Part shown: piece after piece, positions 16,352-24,190 of the stretch
Layout of the letters: each line of letters opens with the position of its first letter
Position numbering within the stretch: the stretch's first letter is position 1
NCBI GenBank assembly: GCA_038127535.1
Contig: JAYPHU010000038.1
Coordinates: 1-25,065, forward strand
From: JAYPHU01 sp038127535
GTDB taxonomy: Bacteria; Pseudomonadota; Alphaproteobacteria; Rhodospirillales; UBA2165
DNA: 25,065 nucleotides
Reading direction: 5' to 3'
Notes under the pieces: generated by a model
What the model saw: the letters and a program-made list of their open reading frames with translations, nothing else
Told to the model about the DNA's origin: nothing
The model's database searches: none
Program-made: the position numbers and the translations under genes

Positions 16352-16410
16352 TGCATTTACCCGGGCGTAATTCCGCCACAATTTTATCCCGAAATTAAAC
16401 CTGCACACGG

Positions 16411-16434
16411 TGTGGAATGAATTATAATTCCACA
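16411..16434. promoter_or_regulatory. Interrupted palindrome upstream of the TRAP operon (operator candidate)
   Basis: TGTGGAAT-N8-ATTCCACA is a perfect 8+8 inverted repeat. Its right part contains a further perfect palindrome (GAATTATAATTC, 16419-16430) and a TATAAT (16423-16428) that could be a -10 box. It lies 75 bases before dctP. Size and symmetry fit a dimeric repressor site. Confidence 0.5.
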
Positions 16435-16459
16435 GGACCTGTTGATTTCGATGGATTCC

Positions 16460-16473
16460 CTACACTAGTGTAG
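16460..16473. promoter_or_regulatory. Perfect 14-bp palindrome upstream of dctP (operator candidate)
   Basis: CTACACTAGTGTAG reads the same on both strands and lies 35 bases before the dctP start. It is a second symmetric site, unlike the one at 16411-16434, so the operon may have two regulators or one site per promoter element. Confidence 0.45.
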
Positions 16474-16508
16474 TACCATCAATGATCAATCAATCCAGGG
16501 AGGATGAC

Positions 16509-17528
16509 ATGAAAGCACGTATTCTAGCCGTAACTGGCATTGCCGCGATGGCGATGGCCGGTGCCGCTCACGCGGAATCCGTTAAACTGAAACTCAGCTA
16601 CTGGGTGCCGCCGCCCCACAAACTGACCCCCGGTTACAAGGACTGGGCGGCGTCAATGTCCAAAGCGTCCAATGGCGAGATCAAAACCACCCTGTTTGCG
16701 TCCAGCCAATTGGGTTCCGGCCGCGACCACTATGATATGGTCCGTCGCGGTATCGCCGATATCGGACTGATCAACCCTGGTTATACACCGGGCCGTTTCC
16801 CGATCCTCGGCGCGTCCGATCTGCCGTTTACCATCGTCGATAGTCTGAACGCCGCGAAGGCGCTAACCCGCTGGTACCGGAAATATGCGAAAGCGGAAAT
16901 GAAAGACCATTACGTCTGTCATGTCTTTACCCACGATAAGGGCACCATCCACACCACGAAGAAACAGGTCTCCGTGCCGGATGACGTGAAGGGCCTGAAT
17001 ATCCGGTCCGCCAACCAGACCATGTCCCGTTTCGTGACGGCGCTGGGCGGCAACCCGGTCCAGGTGCCGATCATGGAGGCCAAGGATACCCTGCAAAAGG
17101 GCATCACCGACGGCATCACGGTGACCATGGGCGGCTTGGAAGGCGTCTTCAAGTTTAAGACGGTCATTAAGTATACGCTGGATGTGCCGCTCTACGTCTC
17201 CACCTTCACCCACGGTTTCAGCCAGAAGACCTATGACGGCATGAGCGCAGCGAATCGCAAGATCATTGACGCTCATTGCACGCCGGAATGGTCGGCCAAG
17301 ACCTACAGCTACTGGTACCATGCGGACCAGAAGGACCAGGAAAATGCCCGCAAGCTGAAGAGCGTGACCTGGACTAAGCCTTCGGCTGATCAGCTGAAGC
17401 TCTGGCGGAAAGCCGCCGAGCCGGTGGTCGCCCAGTGGCAGGAGTCGGTGAAGAAGGCCGGTCAGAACCCGGATACGGTTCTGAGCGAACTGCACGCCGA
17501 ACTGAAAAAAGAAGGCGTTTTGTTCTAG
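16509..17528 (+). CDS. dctP: TRAP transporter substrate-binding protein
   Basis: A 339-residue periplasmic binding protein. The start at 16509 is set by AGGGAGGA just upstream and by the signal peptide that follows (MKARILAVTGIAAMAMAGAA, cleavage after AHA before ESVKLKL). Family features are LSYWVPPPHKLTPGYKDWA, SQLGSGRDHYDMVRRGIADI and the ligand-contact region LNIRSANQTMSRFVTALGGN followed by PVQVP. It also has QKGITDGITV. The Arg in NIRSAN is the position that usually binds the substrate carboxylate, which points to an organic acid. It begins an operon running through the permeases into the redox genes. Confidence 0.93.
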   Translation: MKARILAVTGIAAMAMAGAAHAESVKLKLSYWVPPPHKLTPGYKDWAASMSKASNGEIKTTLFASSQLGSGRDHYDMVRRGIADIGLINPGYTPGRFPILGASDLPFTIVDSLNAAKALTRWYRKYAKAEMKDHYVCHVFTHDKGTIHTTKKQVSVPDDVKGLNIRSANQTMSRFVTALGGNPVQVPIMEAKDTLQKGITDGITVTMGGLEGVFKFKTVIKYTLDVPLYVSTFTHGFSQKTYDGMSAANRKIIDAHCTPEWSAKTYSYWYHADQKDQENARKLKSVTWTKPSADQLKLWRKAAEPVVAQWQESVKKAGQNPDTVLSELHAELKKEGVLF

Positions 17529-17544
17529 GCCTAAAAAAGTTCTA

Positions 17545-17575
17545 CCGCCCGGTGGTGTTCATCACTGCCGGGCGG
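17545..17575 (+). promoter_or_regulatory. Intercistronic hairpin between dctP and dctQ
   Basis: CCGCCCGG (17545-17552) pairs perfectly with CCGGGCGG (17568-17575). Partial pairing continues into the loop, and only TTT follows. It is too weak in T-run to stop transcription fully. It is well placed for 3' protection of dctP RNA or partial termination, giving more binding protein than permease. Confidence 0.6.
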
Positions 17576-17601
17576 TTTAACTATTTCTGAATAGATCCCC
17601 G

Positions 17602-18096
17602 ATGGAAAAAATCATTGCAACGATTGAAAAGATCGCGGGCTACGCGATCGGTTTTCTGGCGTTGATCACGTTTAGCGAAGCGATCCTGCGGTACGGGTTC
17701 TCCACGCACATTCCGGATCAATTTGTGGTCGGTCAGATGATGCAGGGCATCGCTATCTGTTGGGGGATTGCGACGGCGACCTATGCCGACCGGCATATCA
17801 CCGTCGACATTATGTATGAGTTCTCTCATTCCAAGGTGAAGCGCTTCTGCGATGTGTTCGGCTATACGCTGAACCTGCTGTTTATGGCCGTGTTCGGCTA
17901 TGCGATTACCTTCAAGGTTTTTGATATTTATGAGGCCGGCGAAATTTCCAACGATCTCGGGGTGCCATTGTGGACTGGCTATGTCCTGGCCTCCGTCGGC
18001 ATCCAAGCCGCGCTGATCATGGCCGGCATCCGCTGGTGGCAGGTAGTTTCCAAACCCTACCGGGCAAAGCCCGAGGTGCCGGACGGGACGATTTAA
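17602..18096 (+). CDS. dctQ: TRAP transporter small permease
   Basis: A 164-residue inner-membrane protein with four predicted helices. It carries the small-subunit patterns ADRHITVDIMYEF (residues 63-75), DLGVPLWTGYVL and a final amphipathic end. It is the DctQ partner of the large permease that follows 3 bases after its stop. Start ATG 17602 fits the family's short cytoplasmic N-terminus (MEKIIATIEKIAGY). The ribosome site is weak, in keeping with lower expression than dctP. Confidence 0.92.
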   Translation: MEKIIATIEKIAGYAIGFLALITFSEAILRYGFSTHIPDQFVVGQMMQGIAICWGIATATYADRHITVDIMYEFSHSKVKRFCDVFGYTLNLLFMAVFGYAITFKVFDIYEAGEISNDLGVPLWTGYVLASVGIQAALIMAGIRWWQVVSKPYRAKPEVPDGTI

Positions 18097-18099
18097 GCC

Positions 18100-19413
18100 A
18101 TGTCTGAAGAACAACTCGTCGCCGTCATAGGCTGCTCAGCTGTCCTCGTTTTGATGCTGATGCGGGTGCCCATCGCCATCGGTCTCGGCGCCGTGGCGGT
18201 GATCGGCTTCGGCTATCTGACGGATATCGATGCGGCGCTGGGCATTCTGATCGACTCGCCGATCCGCACGGTCACCAACTTTAATTTCAGCGTCGTGCCC
18301 ATGTTCATCATGATGGGCGTGCTGGTCAGCGCCGGCGGGATGAGCAGGGAACTGTTCCGTGCGGCTAACGCCTGGCTCGGGCACTATCCGGGCGGCATGG
18401 CCATGGCGACGGTGCTGGCCTGCGGTGGATTTGCCGCGATTAACGGCTCATCGGTCGCGACGGCGGCCACCATGACCCATGTGGCCCTGCCGGAAATGCG
18501 CCGGGTCGGGTACGATCCCGGCTTGTCAGCGGGCGTGATCGCCGCCGGCGGCACGTTGGGGATCATGATCCCGCCATCGGTGATGTTTATTCTCTACGCC
18601 ATTATCACCGAACAGGATGTGGCGACGCTGTTCATTGCCGGCATTATTCCGGGCATCGTGTCCGTGGTCCTCTACTGCATCGTCATCCAGGTACTCTATC
18701 GCTACAAGAAAGAGTGGCTGCCGAGAAATGAGAAAGCCAGCCGGAAAGAGCGTTGGGAAGCGCTCCGCGATGTCTGGGCGACCATCGTTTTGTTCGTTCT
18801 GGTGATCGGCGGTATCTATGGCGGCTTCGTCACGGTGACCGAGGCGGCCGGCCTGGGCGTTCTGGGCGCACTGGTGATTGGTGTGGCCCGCAAAAGGCTT
18901 ACCTGGCAGGTGCTGATCGACGCCATGGTGGAGAGCCTGCGCACGTCAGCCGCCATTTTCTTCATCCTGATTGCGGCGTTCCTATTCCAGTATTTCCTGG
19001 CGGTCACCCAGGCGCCGCAGGACATCGGCGCGTTCCTGACCGGTCTGAATTTCTCGCCCATGACCATCATGATGATGATCATGGCCTTCTATATCCTGGC
19101 CGGCATGTTCGTGGATGGTTTGGCCGTGGTGCTGCTGACCATTCCGATCTTCTTCCCGGTTGTGGTGGAACTGGGCTTTGATCCGATCTGGTTCGGCGTC
19201 TTCATCGTGATGACCGTGGAAATCGGGCTGATCTCGCCGCCGATCGGGATTATCTGCTTCATCATCAACAATATGGTGAAGGACATCAGCCTGGTGGAAA
19301 TCTATAAAGGCGTTATCCCGTTCATGTTTGCCGACTTTACCCGGCTTTTCCTCTTGTTGTTCTTCCCCGCCATGGCGTTGTTCCTGGTTGAACGCATGGG
19401 CTACGCCAACTGA
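18100..19413 (+). CDS. dctM: TRAP transporter large permease
   Basis: A 437-residue membrane protein with about 12 helices, the usual size for DctM. Signature regions are MRVPIAIGLGAVAVIGFGYL, PMFIMMGVLVSAGGMSRELF, GTLGIMIPPSVMFILYAIIT, and SPPIGIICFIINNM near the C-terminus. With DctP and DctQ it makes a sodium-driven secondary uptake system. Its TGA stop overlaps the ATG of the next gene by one base (TGATG), which ties the transporter to the redox genes downstream. Confidence 0.95.
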   Translation: MSEEQLVAVIGCSAVLVLMLMRVPIAIGLGAVAVIGFGYLTDIDAALGILIDSPIRTVTNFNFSVVPMFIMMGVLVSAGGMSRELFRAANAWLGHYPGGMAMATVLACGGFAAINGSSVATAATMTHVALPEMRRVGYDPGLSAGVIAAGGTLGIMIPPSVMFILYAIITEQDVATLFIAGIIPGIVSVVLYCIVIQVLYRYKKEWLPRNEKASRKERWEALRDVWATIVLFVLVIGGIYGGFVTVTEAAGLGVLGALVIGVARKRLTWQVLIDAMVESLRTSAAIFFILIAAFLFQYFLAVTQAPQDIGAFLTGLNFSPMTIMMMIMAFYILAGMFVDGLAVVLLTIPIFFPVVVELGFDPIWFGVFIVMTVEIGLISPPIGIICFIINNMVKDISLVEIYKGVIPFMFADFTRLFLLLFFPAMALFLVERMGYAN

Positions 19414-20735
19414 TGAGCGGCGGCGCTGTCATCCCGACGGCAACTGTCACGAAAACCAAGCCGTCGAAACCTCAAACCTGGTCCGTTGAGGCCGACATCT
19501 GTGTTGCCGGCGCCGGTATTTCCGGTATCTCGGCGGCACTTGAGGCGGCGCGCCTGGGCCGCAAGGTGGTGCTGGTTGATGGTTTGCCGGCATTGGGCGG
19601 ACAGGCGGTGAATTCGATCATCGGGACCTTCTGCGGCCTGTTTGCCCACGGCACCAAGCGCTATCAGTTCACCCACGGGATCGCCGATGAAATCCTGGAT
19701 AAGCTGGGCGAGACGGGGGACCTGTTCTACCGGATCGGTCCCGGCTGGACGACGGTCTTCTATGATGAAATCGCGCTGTCCCGCTGGATGGAGGAAAAAA
19801 TACGCGCCGCCGGGGTGGAGATCATCGTCGGCGCCGTCATCCGCGAAGTGAAGACCGACGGCCGCCGGCTCACGCGGTTGGAGCTGGCGACCCGCTATGG
19901 CGATGTGACCGTGGAAGCAGGCGGTTTTGTTGACGCCACCGGTGACGCGGTCCTGGCGTGGCAGGCGGGCCTGCCCTGCCGGGAACCGGCGGACGGGCCG
20001 ATCTACGGGACCCAGATGATCGTTCTGGAAGGGGTAGACGAGGCGCAGGCACCCAGCCGGGAAGAAATCGGTGAGCGCCTGGTGGAAAAAGCCAAAGACT
20101 ACGGCGTAGTGCGGGAAGACGGGCTGGCGTTTTTCTTTGAAGGCCGGGGCACGGTCGGGCTCAACATGACCCATATCGAAACCCCGTTGGAGCCCTTGGC
20201 GGCGTCGCGTATCGGTCTTGAAGGCAAGGCCCAGGCCGACAATGCGGTGAGGTTTCTGAAAGCGGAGTTCCCCAAGGCGTTCAAGGACGTCCGGGTGCGG
20301 GCCTATGGCCTGCCGGGAATCCGCCAAACCCGCTGGATCAACGGGGCCTATCACCTGACCGTGGACGATGTGCGTGCCGGGACGGCGTTTGACGACGCTA
20401 TCGCGCGCACCGCCTGGGGGATCGAAATCCACGACAAGCCCCAGCATATCTATTGGGAGAATTTCGAGGACGGGCATGTGCATTACGTGCCGTTGCGGAG
20501 CCTCACGCCCAAGGACGCGGATAATCTGGTGGCGGCAGGCAGGTGCATCGATGCGGACGTGGCCGCGCTTTCCAGCGTGCGGGTGATGGGACCCTGTATC
20601 GCCATGGGCGCGGCGGCCGCGCACGCCCTGGATTTGGCCGGTGGCGGCAGTGTGCATCAGATCGACCTGGCGGCCTTACGCACTCGGCTTAAACATAATC
20701 TGGAGGGCGAGCACATGCGCGCCGAAACCCAATGA
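19413..20735 (+). CDS. FAD-dependent oxidoreductase (FAD_oxidored family)
   Basis: A 440-residue flavoprotein. The FAD-binding loop is CVAGAGISGISAALEAARLG (from about residue 30), followed by VVLVDGLPALGGQAVNSIIG and a GCG-like FCGLFAH segment. FVDATGDAVLAWQAG and NLVAAGRCIDADVAALSSVR complete the FAD-contacting regions of this family, which is often annotated as FAD-dependent oxidoreductase of the HdrA/pfam12831 type. It starts on the last base of dctM and overlaps the next gene by 4 bases. It could oxidise the imported compound or pass electrons to the thiol/selenol proteins downstream; neither is shown by sequence alone. Confidence 0.88.
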   Translation: MSGGAVIPTATVTKTKPSKPQTWSVEADICVAGAGISGISAALEAARLGRKVVLVDGLPALGGQAVNSIIGTFCGLFAHGTKRYQFTHGIADEILDKLGETGDLFYRIGPGWTTVFYDEIALSRWMEEKIRAAGVEIIVGAVIREVKTDGRRLTRLELATRYGDVTVEAGGFVDATGDAVLAWQAGLPCREPADGPIYGTQMIVLEGVDEAQAPSREEIGERLVEKAKDYGVVREDGLAFFFEGRGTVGLNMTHIETPLEPLAASRIGLEGKAQADNAVRFLKAEFPKAFKDVRVRAYGLPGIRQTRWINGAYHLTVDDVRAGTAFDDAIARTAWGIEIHDKPQHIYWENFEDGHVHYVPLRSLTPKDADNLVAAGRCIDADVAALSSVRVMGPCIAMGAAAAHALDLAGGGSVHQIDLAALRTRLKHNLEGEHMRAETQ

Positions 20736-22168
20736 GCAGCACGTTGCCGGCAGACGGTCTGGTCGTCGTCGTCAAACGGGATTGTCCGACCTGCACCACT
20801 ATTGTGCCTGCGCTGGAAGCGTTGGCGGCGGACGGGATCACGATCTACAGCCAGGATGATCCTGCCTTTCCCGACGGCATGGACGGGGTGAACGACGACC
20901 GGGAATTGGAGACCTCTTATCACCTGGGCATTAACATCGTGCCCACGCTGATCCGCCTCAAGGGCGGTAAGGAGGTGGAGCGCGCCATCGGCTGGAACCA
21001 GGGGGAATGGCGGGCGCTGACGGGCGTCTCTGATTTGGGCGAGGGCTTGCCGGAAAACCGGCCTGGGTGTGGCTCCCTTACCGAAGAGCCGGGGGTCGAG
21101 TATCGATTGAAGGCGCGCTACGGGAACACCGGGCTCTCGGCGCGCAAGGTGGTCATCCCGCAGGACGCCGATCCGGTAGAGGCCTGTTATGAGCGGGGCT
21201 GGACCGACGGCATGCCGGTCACTCCACCGACGGAGGAGCGGGTGCTGCGCATGCTGGACGGCACCAACCGCGCCCCGGATGAGGAGATCGGCTTGCTGCC
21301 CCCCAACTTCATGCCCTGCACGGTGGAGAAGATCGCCATCAACGCGGTGATGGCCGGCTGCCTGCCGGAGTACATGCCCGTGGTGATCACCATGGTGGAG
21401 GCGTCCCTGATCCAGGAATTCAATCTCCACGGCAATCTGGCGACGACAAACGCCGTCGGTCCGGTAGTGATGGTCAACGGTCCCGTCGCCGACAAGATCG
21501 GCATGAACAAGAAAAAGAACGTGTTCGGCCAGGGCAACCGGGCCCATGCGGCCATTGGCCGGACGCTGCAGTTGCTGGTGCGCAATGTGGGTGGCGGCAT
21601 TCCCGGCGAAATCGACCGGGCGGTGTTCGGCAATCCCGGCAAGTATAGTTTCTGCTTTGCCGAGGACGACACCGACCCTCAGTGGACGACCTATGCGGAG
21701 GATCAGGGATTCTCGCGGGACGCCTCCACGGTGACACTGTTCCCCGGCGACGGCGTCACGCCGATCATCGATCATATTTCCCGAGAGCCGGAAGACCTGT
21801 GCCAGACCTACATCAACAGCTTGCTGGCGACCTATAACCGCTGGCAGGTGAATGAGGTCGGCGCCTTCCTGGTGATCGGCGGCGAACACCAACAGGTGTT
21901 CTACAACGCTGGTTGGTCCAAGCAGCAGGTGCTGGCTTATTTGGACGAACGGCTGAAAATCCGGGTCGGCGATGTGGTGCCGGGCCGGAGCGGCTGGGGC
22001 GGCCTGACCGAGGAAGAGCGCGCCGATCCGGACCGCTTGCTCCCCAAATTTCGCACCGGTAAATTAAACATCATTCGCGCGGGCGGCGCGGCCGGTAAAT
22101 ATTCCGCCATCATTTCCGGCATCGGCAGCGCCGGGATGATGCCCGTGACCAAGGAGATTGCGCCATGA
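20732..22168 (+). CDS. Thioredoxin-like domain fused to a large uncharacterised domain, next to the UGSC selenoprotein
   Basis: A 478-residue protein. Residues 8-100 look like a thioredoxin fold: VVVVKRDCPTCTTIVPALEA puts a CxxC at Cys18-Pro-Thr-Cys21, and INIVPTLIRL places a cis-Pro at 71. From about residue 150 comes a long conserved-looking domain (GWTDGMPVTPPTEERVLRML, VEKIAINAVMAGCLPEYMPV, NLHGNLATTNAVGPVVMVNG). It continues with NVGGGIPGEIDRAVFGNPGK and ends with GAAGKYSAIISG. From memory, relatives of this large domain occur beside UGSC proteins; I have no assigned function for it. ATGA overlaps join it to the FAD enzyme upstream and the selenoprotein downstream. A redox partnership with the selenoprotein is the obvious guess. 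Confidence 0.75.
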   Translation: MSSTLPADGLVVVVKRDCPTCTTIVPALEALAADGITIYSQDDPAFPDGMDGVNDDRELETSYHLGINIVPTLIRLKGGKEVERAIGWNQGEWRALTGVSDLGEGLPENRPGCGSLTEEPGVEYRLKARYGNTGLSARKVVIPQDADPVEACYERGWTDGMPVTPPTEERVLRMLDGTNRAPDEEIGLLPPNFMPCTVEKIAINAVMAGCLPEYMPVVITMVEASLIQEFNLHGNLATTNAVGPVVMVNGPVADKIGMNKKKNVFGQGNRAHAAIGRTLQLLVRNVGGGIPGEIDRAVFGNPGKYSFCFAEDDTDPQWTTYAEDQGFSRDASTVTLFPGDGVTPIIDHISREPEDLCQTYINSLLATYNRWQVNEVGAFLVIGGEHQQVFYNAGWSKQQVLAYLDERLKIRVGDVVPGRSGWGGLTEEERADPDRLLPKFRTGKLNIIRAGGAAGKYSAIISGIGSAGMMPVTKEIAP

Positions 22169-22692
22169 GCCCTGACCAAATTCTTCTCGATCCCACCTCT
22201 GAAATCTCACCGGAGAAAAAGCCGAAAATTGACCGGCCCGGAAAGCTGGACGGGCTGACGGCGGGGCTTCTCGATATCAACAAACCCCGCGGCGATGAAT
22301 TTCTCGACCGGATTGAGGAGCTGCTGGGCGAGAAAGGGATCAGCGTCAATCGCTACAAGAAAGAGCGATTTTCCCGGGTCGCCGCGCCGGAGCTGCGTTC
22401 CCGGATCGCGGAGGAATGTCAGGTCGCCATCGAGGCCTTGGCGGATTGAGGCTCCTGCACGTCGTGCTGTATGCATGATGTCAAAGGACTGGAAGGGCTG
22501 GGGGTGGTTTCCGTCGGGATTGCCACCACGGAATTTGTCGACGCGGCGCACATCCAGAACAAGTATCTGAGCTACGATCCGGCGGTGGTTTTTGTGCCGC
22601 ATCCGATCCAGGACCGGACGCCGGAGGAAATCCGGGCGCTGGCGGACAATGCGTTCGAAGAAATTATCAAGGCGGTCAGTGACGGCGCTTGA
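22165..22692 (+). CDS. UGSC-family selenoprotein (in-frame UGA at 22447-22449 read as selenocysteine)
   Basis: The frame opens at ATG 22165 and passes one UGA to the stop at 22690-22692, giving 175 residues. Sec95 lies in ALAD-U-GSCTSCCMHD, the UGSC motif that names this selenoprotein family. Coding similarity continues on both sides: LLDINKPRGDEFLDRIEELL before the UGA, and FVPHPIQDRTPEEIRALADN after it. The Sec and Cys98 form a UxxC redox pair, with Cys101 and Cys102 close by. A hairpin matching a bacterial SECIS follows the UGA. The start overlaps the stop of the thioredoxin-like gene by 4 bases. Standard gene callers would report a 94-residue stub and a second short ORF. The biochemical role of the family is not established; a thiol/selenol redox role is inferred. 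Confidence 0.93.
22459..22481 (+). promoter_or_regulatory. Bacterial SECIS hairpin for Sec95
   Basis: Bases 22459-22467 (ACGTCGTGC) pair along all nine positions with 22473-22481 (GCATGATGT), seven Watson-Crick and two G-U pairs. They close the five-base loop TGTAT (22468-22472). The loop begins 18 bases after the UGA and has a G at its second position. Both points match the known bacterial SECIS rules for SelB binding. A smaller competing stem (GCAC/GTGC, 22457-22467) is too close to the UGA. Confidence 0.75.
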
Positions 22693-22708
22693 GGCCAACG
22701 GGGGGAAG

Positions 22709-24169
22709 ATGGCGGAGTTTGATTACATTGTGGTCGGTGCGGGTTCGGCGGGCTGTGTGCTCGCCAACCGGCTGAGCGAGGACCCCGGCTGCAAGGTTCT
22801 GCTGCTGGAAGCCGGCGGCAAGGACAGCTATCTCTGGATTCATATGCCCATCGCCATGCGGCCGGTGTCCCAGCGCAAACAATTGAGCTGGGATTTCAAG
22901 ACCGAGCCCGAGCCCCATTGCTATGGCCGGCAGATACCGTTCCCACGAGGCAAAATCCTCGGCGGCACGTCCTCGATCAACGCGATGATCTATGCGCGCG
23001 GCCACCCCATGGACTACGACCAGTGGCGGCAGATGGGCCTGACCGGCTGGGGCTACGAAGATGTTCTGCCCTACTTCAAGAAATCCGAGGGCAGTTGGCG
23101 CGGTTCGGATGAACATCATAACGGCGACGGGCTCCTGAAAACCTCGCCGTCCTACATCAAAACGCCGCTGTATGAGCTGTTTTCCGAAGCCGGCGAGAAA
23201 GCCGGGTTTCCCAAGAGCAGGGATTATAACGGGGCCGAGCCCGAGGGCATTGCCGAGCCGGACTTTACCATCGGCGACGGCCGGCGGTCGTCGACAGCGT
23301 ATACGTTCCTGCGGCCCGCTATGGCGCGGCCTAACCTGACCGTGGAGACCCATGCTCTGACCCATCGGGTGCTGTTCGACGGCAATAGGGCCATCGGCGT
23401 AGAATACAGCCAGCACGGCCAGGTGAAAACCGCCCATGCGTCGGGTGAGGTGATCTTGTCCGGCGGCACCTACAATTCGCCGCAGCTATTGCTGCTCTCC
23501 GGCATCGGCCCGGCGGATGATCTGAAAGAGGCGGGCGTGGACGTTCTGGTGGACAGCCCCAGTGTCGGGCGGAATCTGCAGGAACATGTGAACACGTTCG
23601 CTATTTTCAACTGCAGTCAGCCGGTGTCGTTTGATCCGTGGATGCGGTTCGATCGCATGGCCCGCGCGGTGACCCGCTGGATCATGTTCAAGAGCGGCCG
23701 GGCCGCGAGCCTGCCGCTGCAGGCGGCCTGCTTTATCCGCACCCAGGCGGAAAGCGAACGCCCGGATATCGAACTGTTGGTCAGCCCTGTCTCGCCGGAC
23801 GCCAATATGTGGTTCCCCGGTGTGAAGAAGCCCATNNNNNNNNNNNNNNNNNNNNNNNNNNNNNNNNNNNNNNNNNNNNNNNNNNNNNNNNNNNNNNNNN
23901 NNNNNNNNNNNNNNNNNNNNNNNNNNNNNNNNNNNGAGATCGAGGAGTTCCTGCGCCGCAACTGCGAGACTGCCCATCATCCGTCCAGTACCTGCCGTAT
24001 GGGGACGGACCCGGACGCCGTGCTGGATGCGGAGTTGAAAGTCCGGGGCGTGGAAAACCTGCGTGTTGCAGACTGTTCGGTGATGCCGGATGTGGTCGGT
24101 TCCAACACCAATGTCCCGACCATTATGATCGCCGAGAAAGCCGCGGACATGATCAAGGCGTCGGCGTAA
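22709..24169 (+). CDS. GMC-family FAD oxidoreductase (choline-dehydrogenase-like), interrupted by an assembly gap
   Basis: An alcohol/polyol dehydrogenase of the glucose-methanol-choline family. The FAD loop DYIVVGAGSAGCVLANRLSE begins at residue 5, then PRGKILGGTSSINAMIYARG (GMC signature 1) and SGGTYNSPQLLLLSGIGP (signature 2). After the gap come the catalytic-His region ETAHHPSSTCRMGTDPDA and the closing VVGSNTNVPTIMIAEKAADM. The start at ATG 22709 has GGGGGAAG directly upstream and begins the usual N-terminus. About 453 residues are visible, while the family is usually 530-560, so about 75-105 are lost in the N run. The frame is the same on both sides of the gap only by the nominal gap length. 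Confidence 0.92.
   Translation: MAEFDYIVVGAGSAGCVLANRLSEDPGCKVLLLEAGGKDSYLWIHMPIAMRPVSQRKQLSWDFKTEPEPHCYGRQIPFPRGKILGGTSSINAMIYARGHPMDYDQWRQMGLTGWGYEDVLPYFKKSEGSWRGSDEHHNGDGLLKTSPSYIKTPLYELFSEAGEKAGFPKSRDYNGAEPEGIAEPDFTIGDGRRSSTAYTFLRPAMARPNLTVETHALTHRVLFDGNRAIGVEYSQHGQVKTAHASGEVILSGGTYNSPQLLLLSGIGPADDLKEAGVDVLVDSPSVGRNLQEHVNTFAIFNCSQPVSFDPWMRFDRMARAVTRWIMFKSGRAASLPLQAACFIRTQAESERPDIELLVSPVSPDANMWFPGVKKPXXXXXXXXXXXXXXXXXXXXXXXXXXXXXXXXXXEIEEFLRRNCETAHHPSSTCRMGTDPDAVLDAELKVRGVENLRVADCSVMPDVVGSNTNVPTIMIAEKAADMIKASA
23836..23935. other. Assembly gap of 100 Ns
   Basis: Exactly 100 unknown bases, a conventional placeholder length. From the length of GMC proteins the real missing sequence is probably about 230-320 bases, all inside the oxidoreductase gene. 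Confidence 0.95.
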
Positions 24170-24190
24170 GTTCGAGGAGGGGAGGCAGCC

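Noticed and set aside
14969..16408. 479-codon minus-strand frame opposite the FAD monooxygenase
   Set aside because: Antisense shadow rich in His, Arg and Gln with no domain pattern; the plus strand is an unmistakable flavoprotein.
19401..21892. Two minus-strand frames of over 400 codons opposite the FAD and Trx-like genes
   Set aside because: Codon-composition shadows of GC-rich genes; no motifs or ribosome sites.
22447..22449. UGA as a genuine stop or a pseudogene mutation
   Set aside because: It sits exactly at the U of the UGSC motif, the frame continues with family-like sequence to a stop that abuts the next gene, and a SECIS-like hairpin follows.
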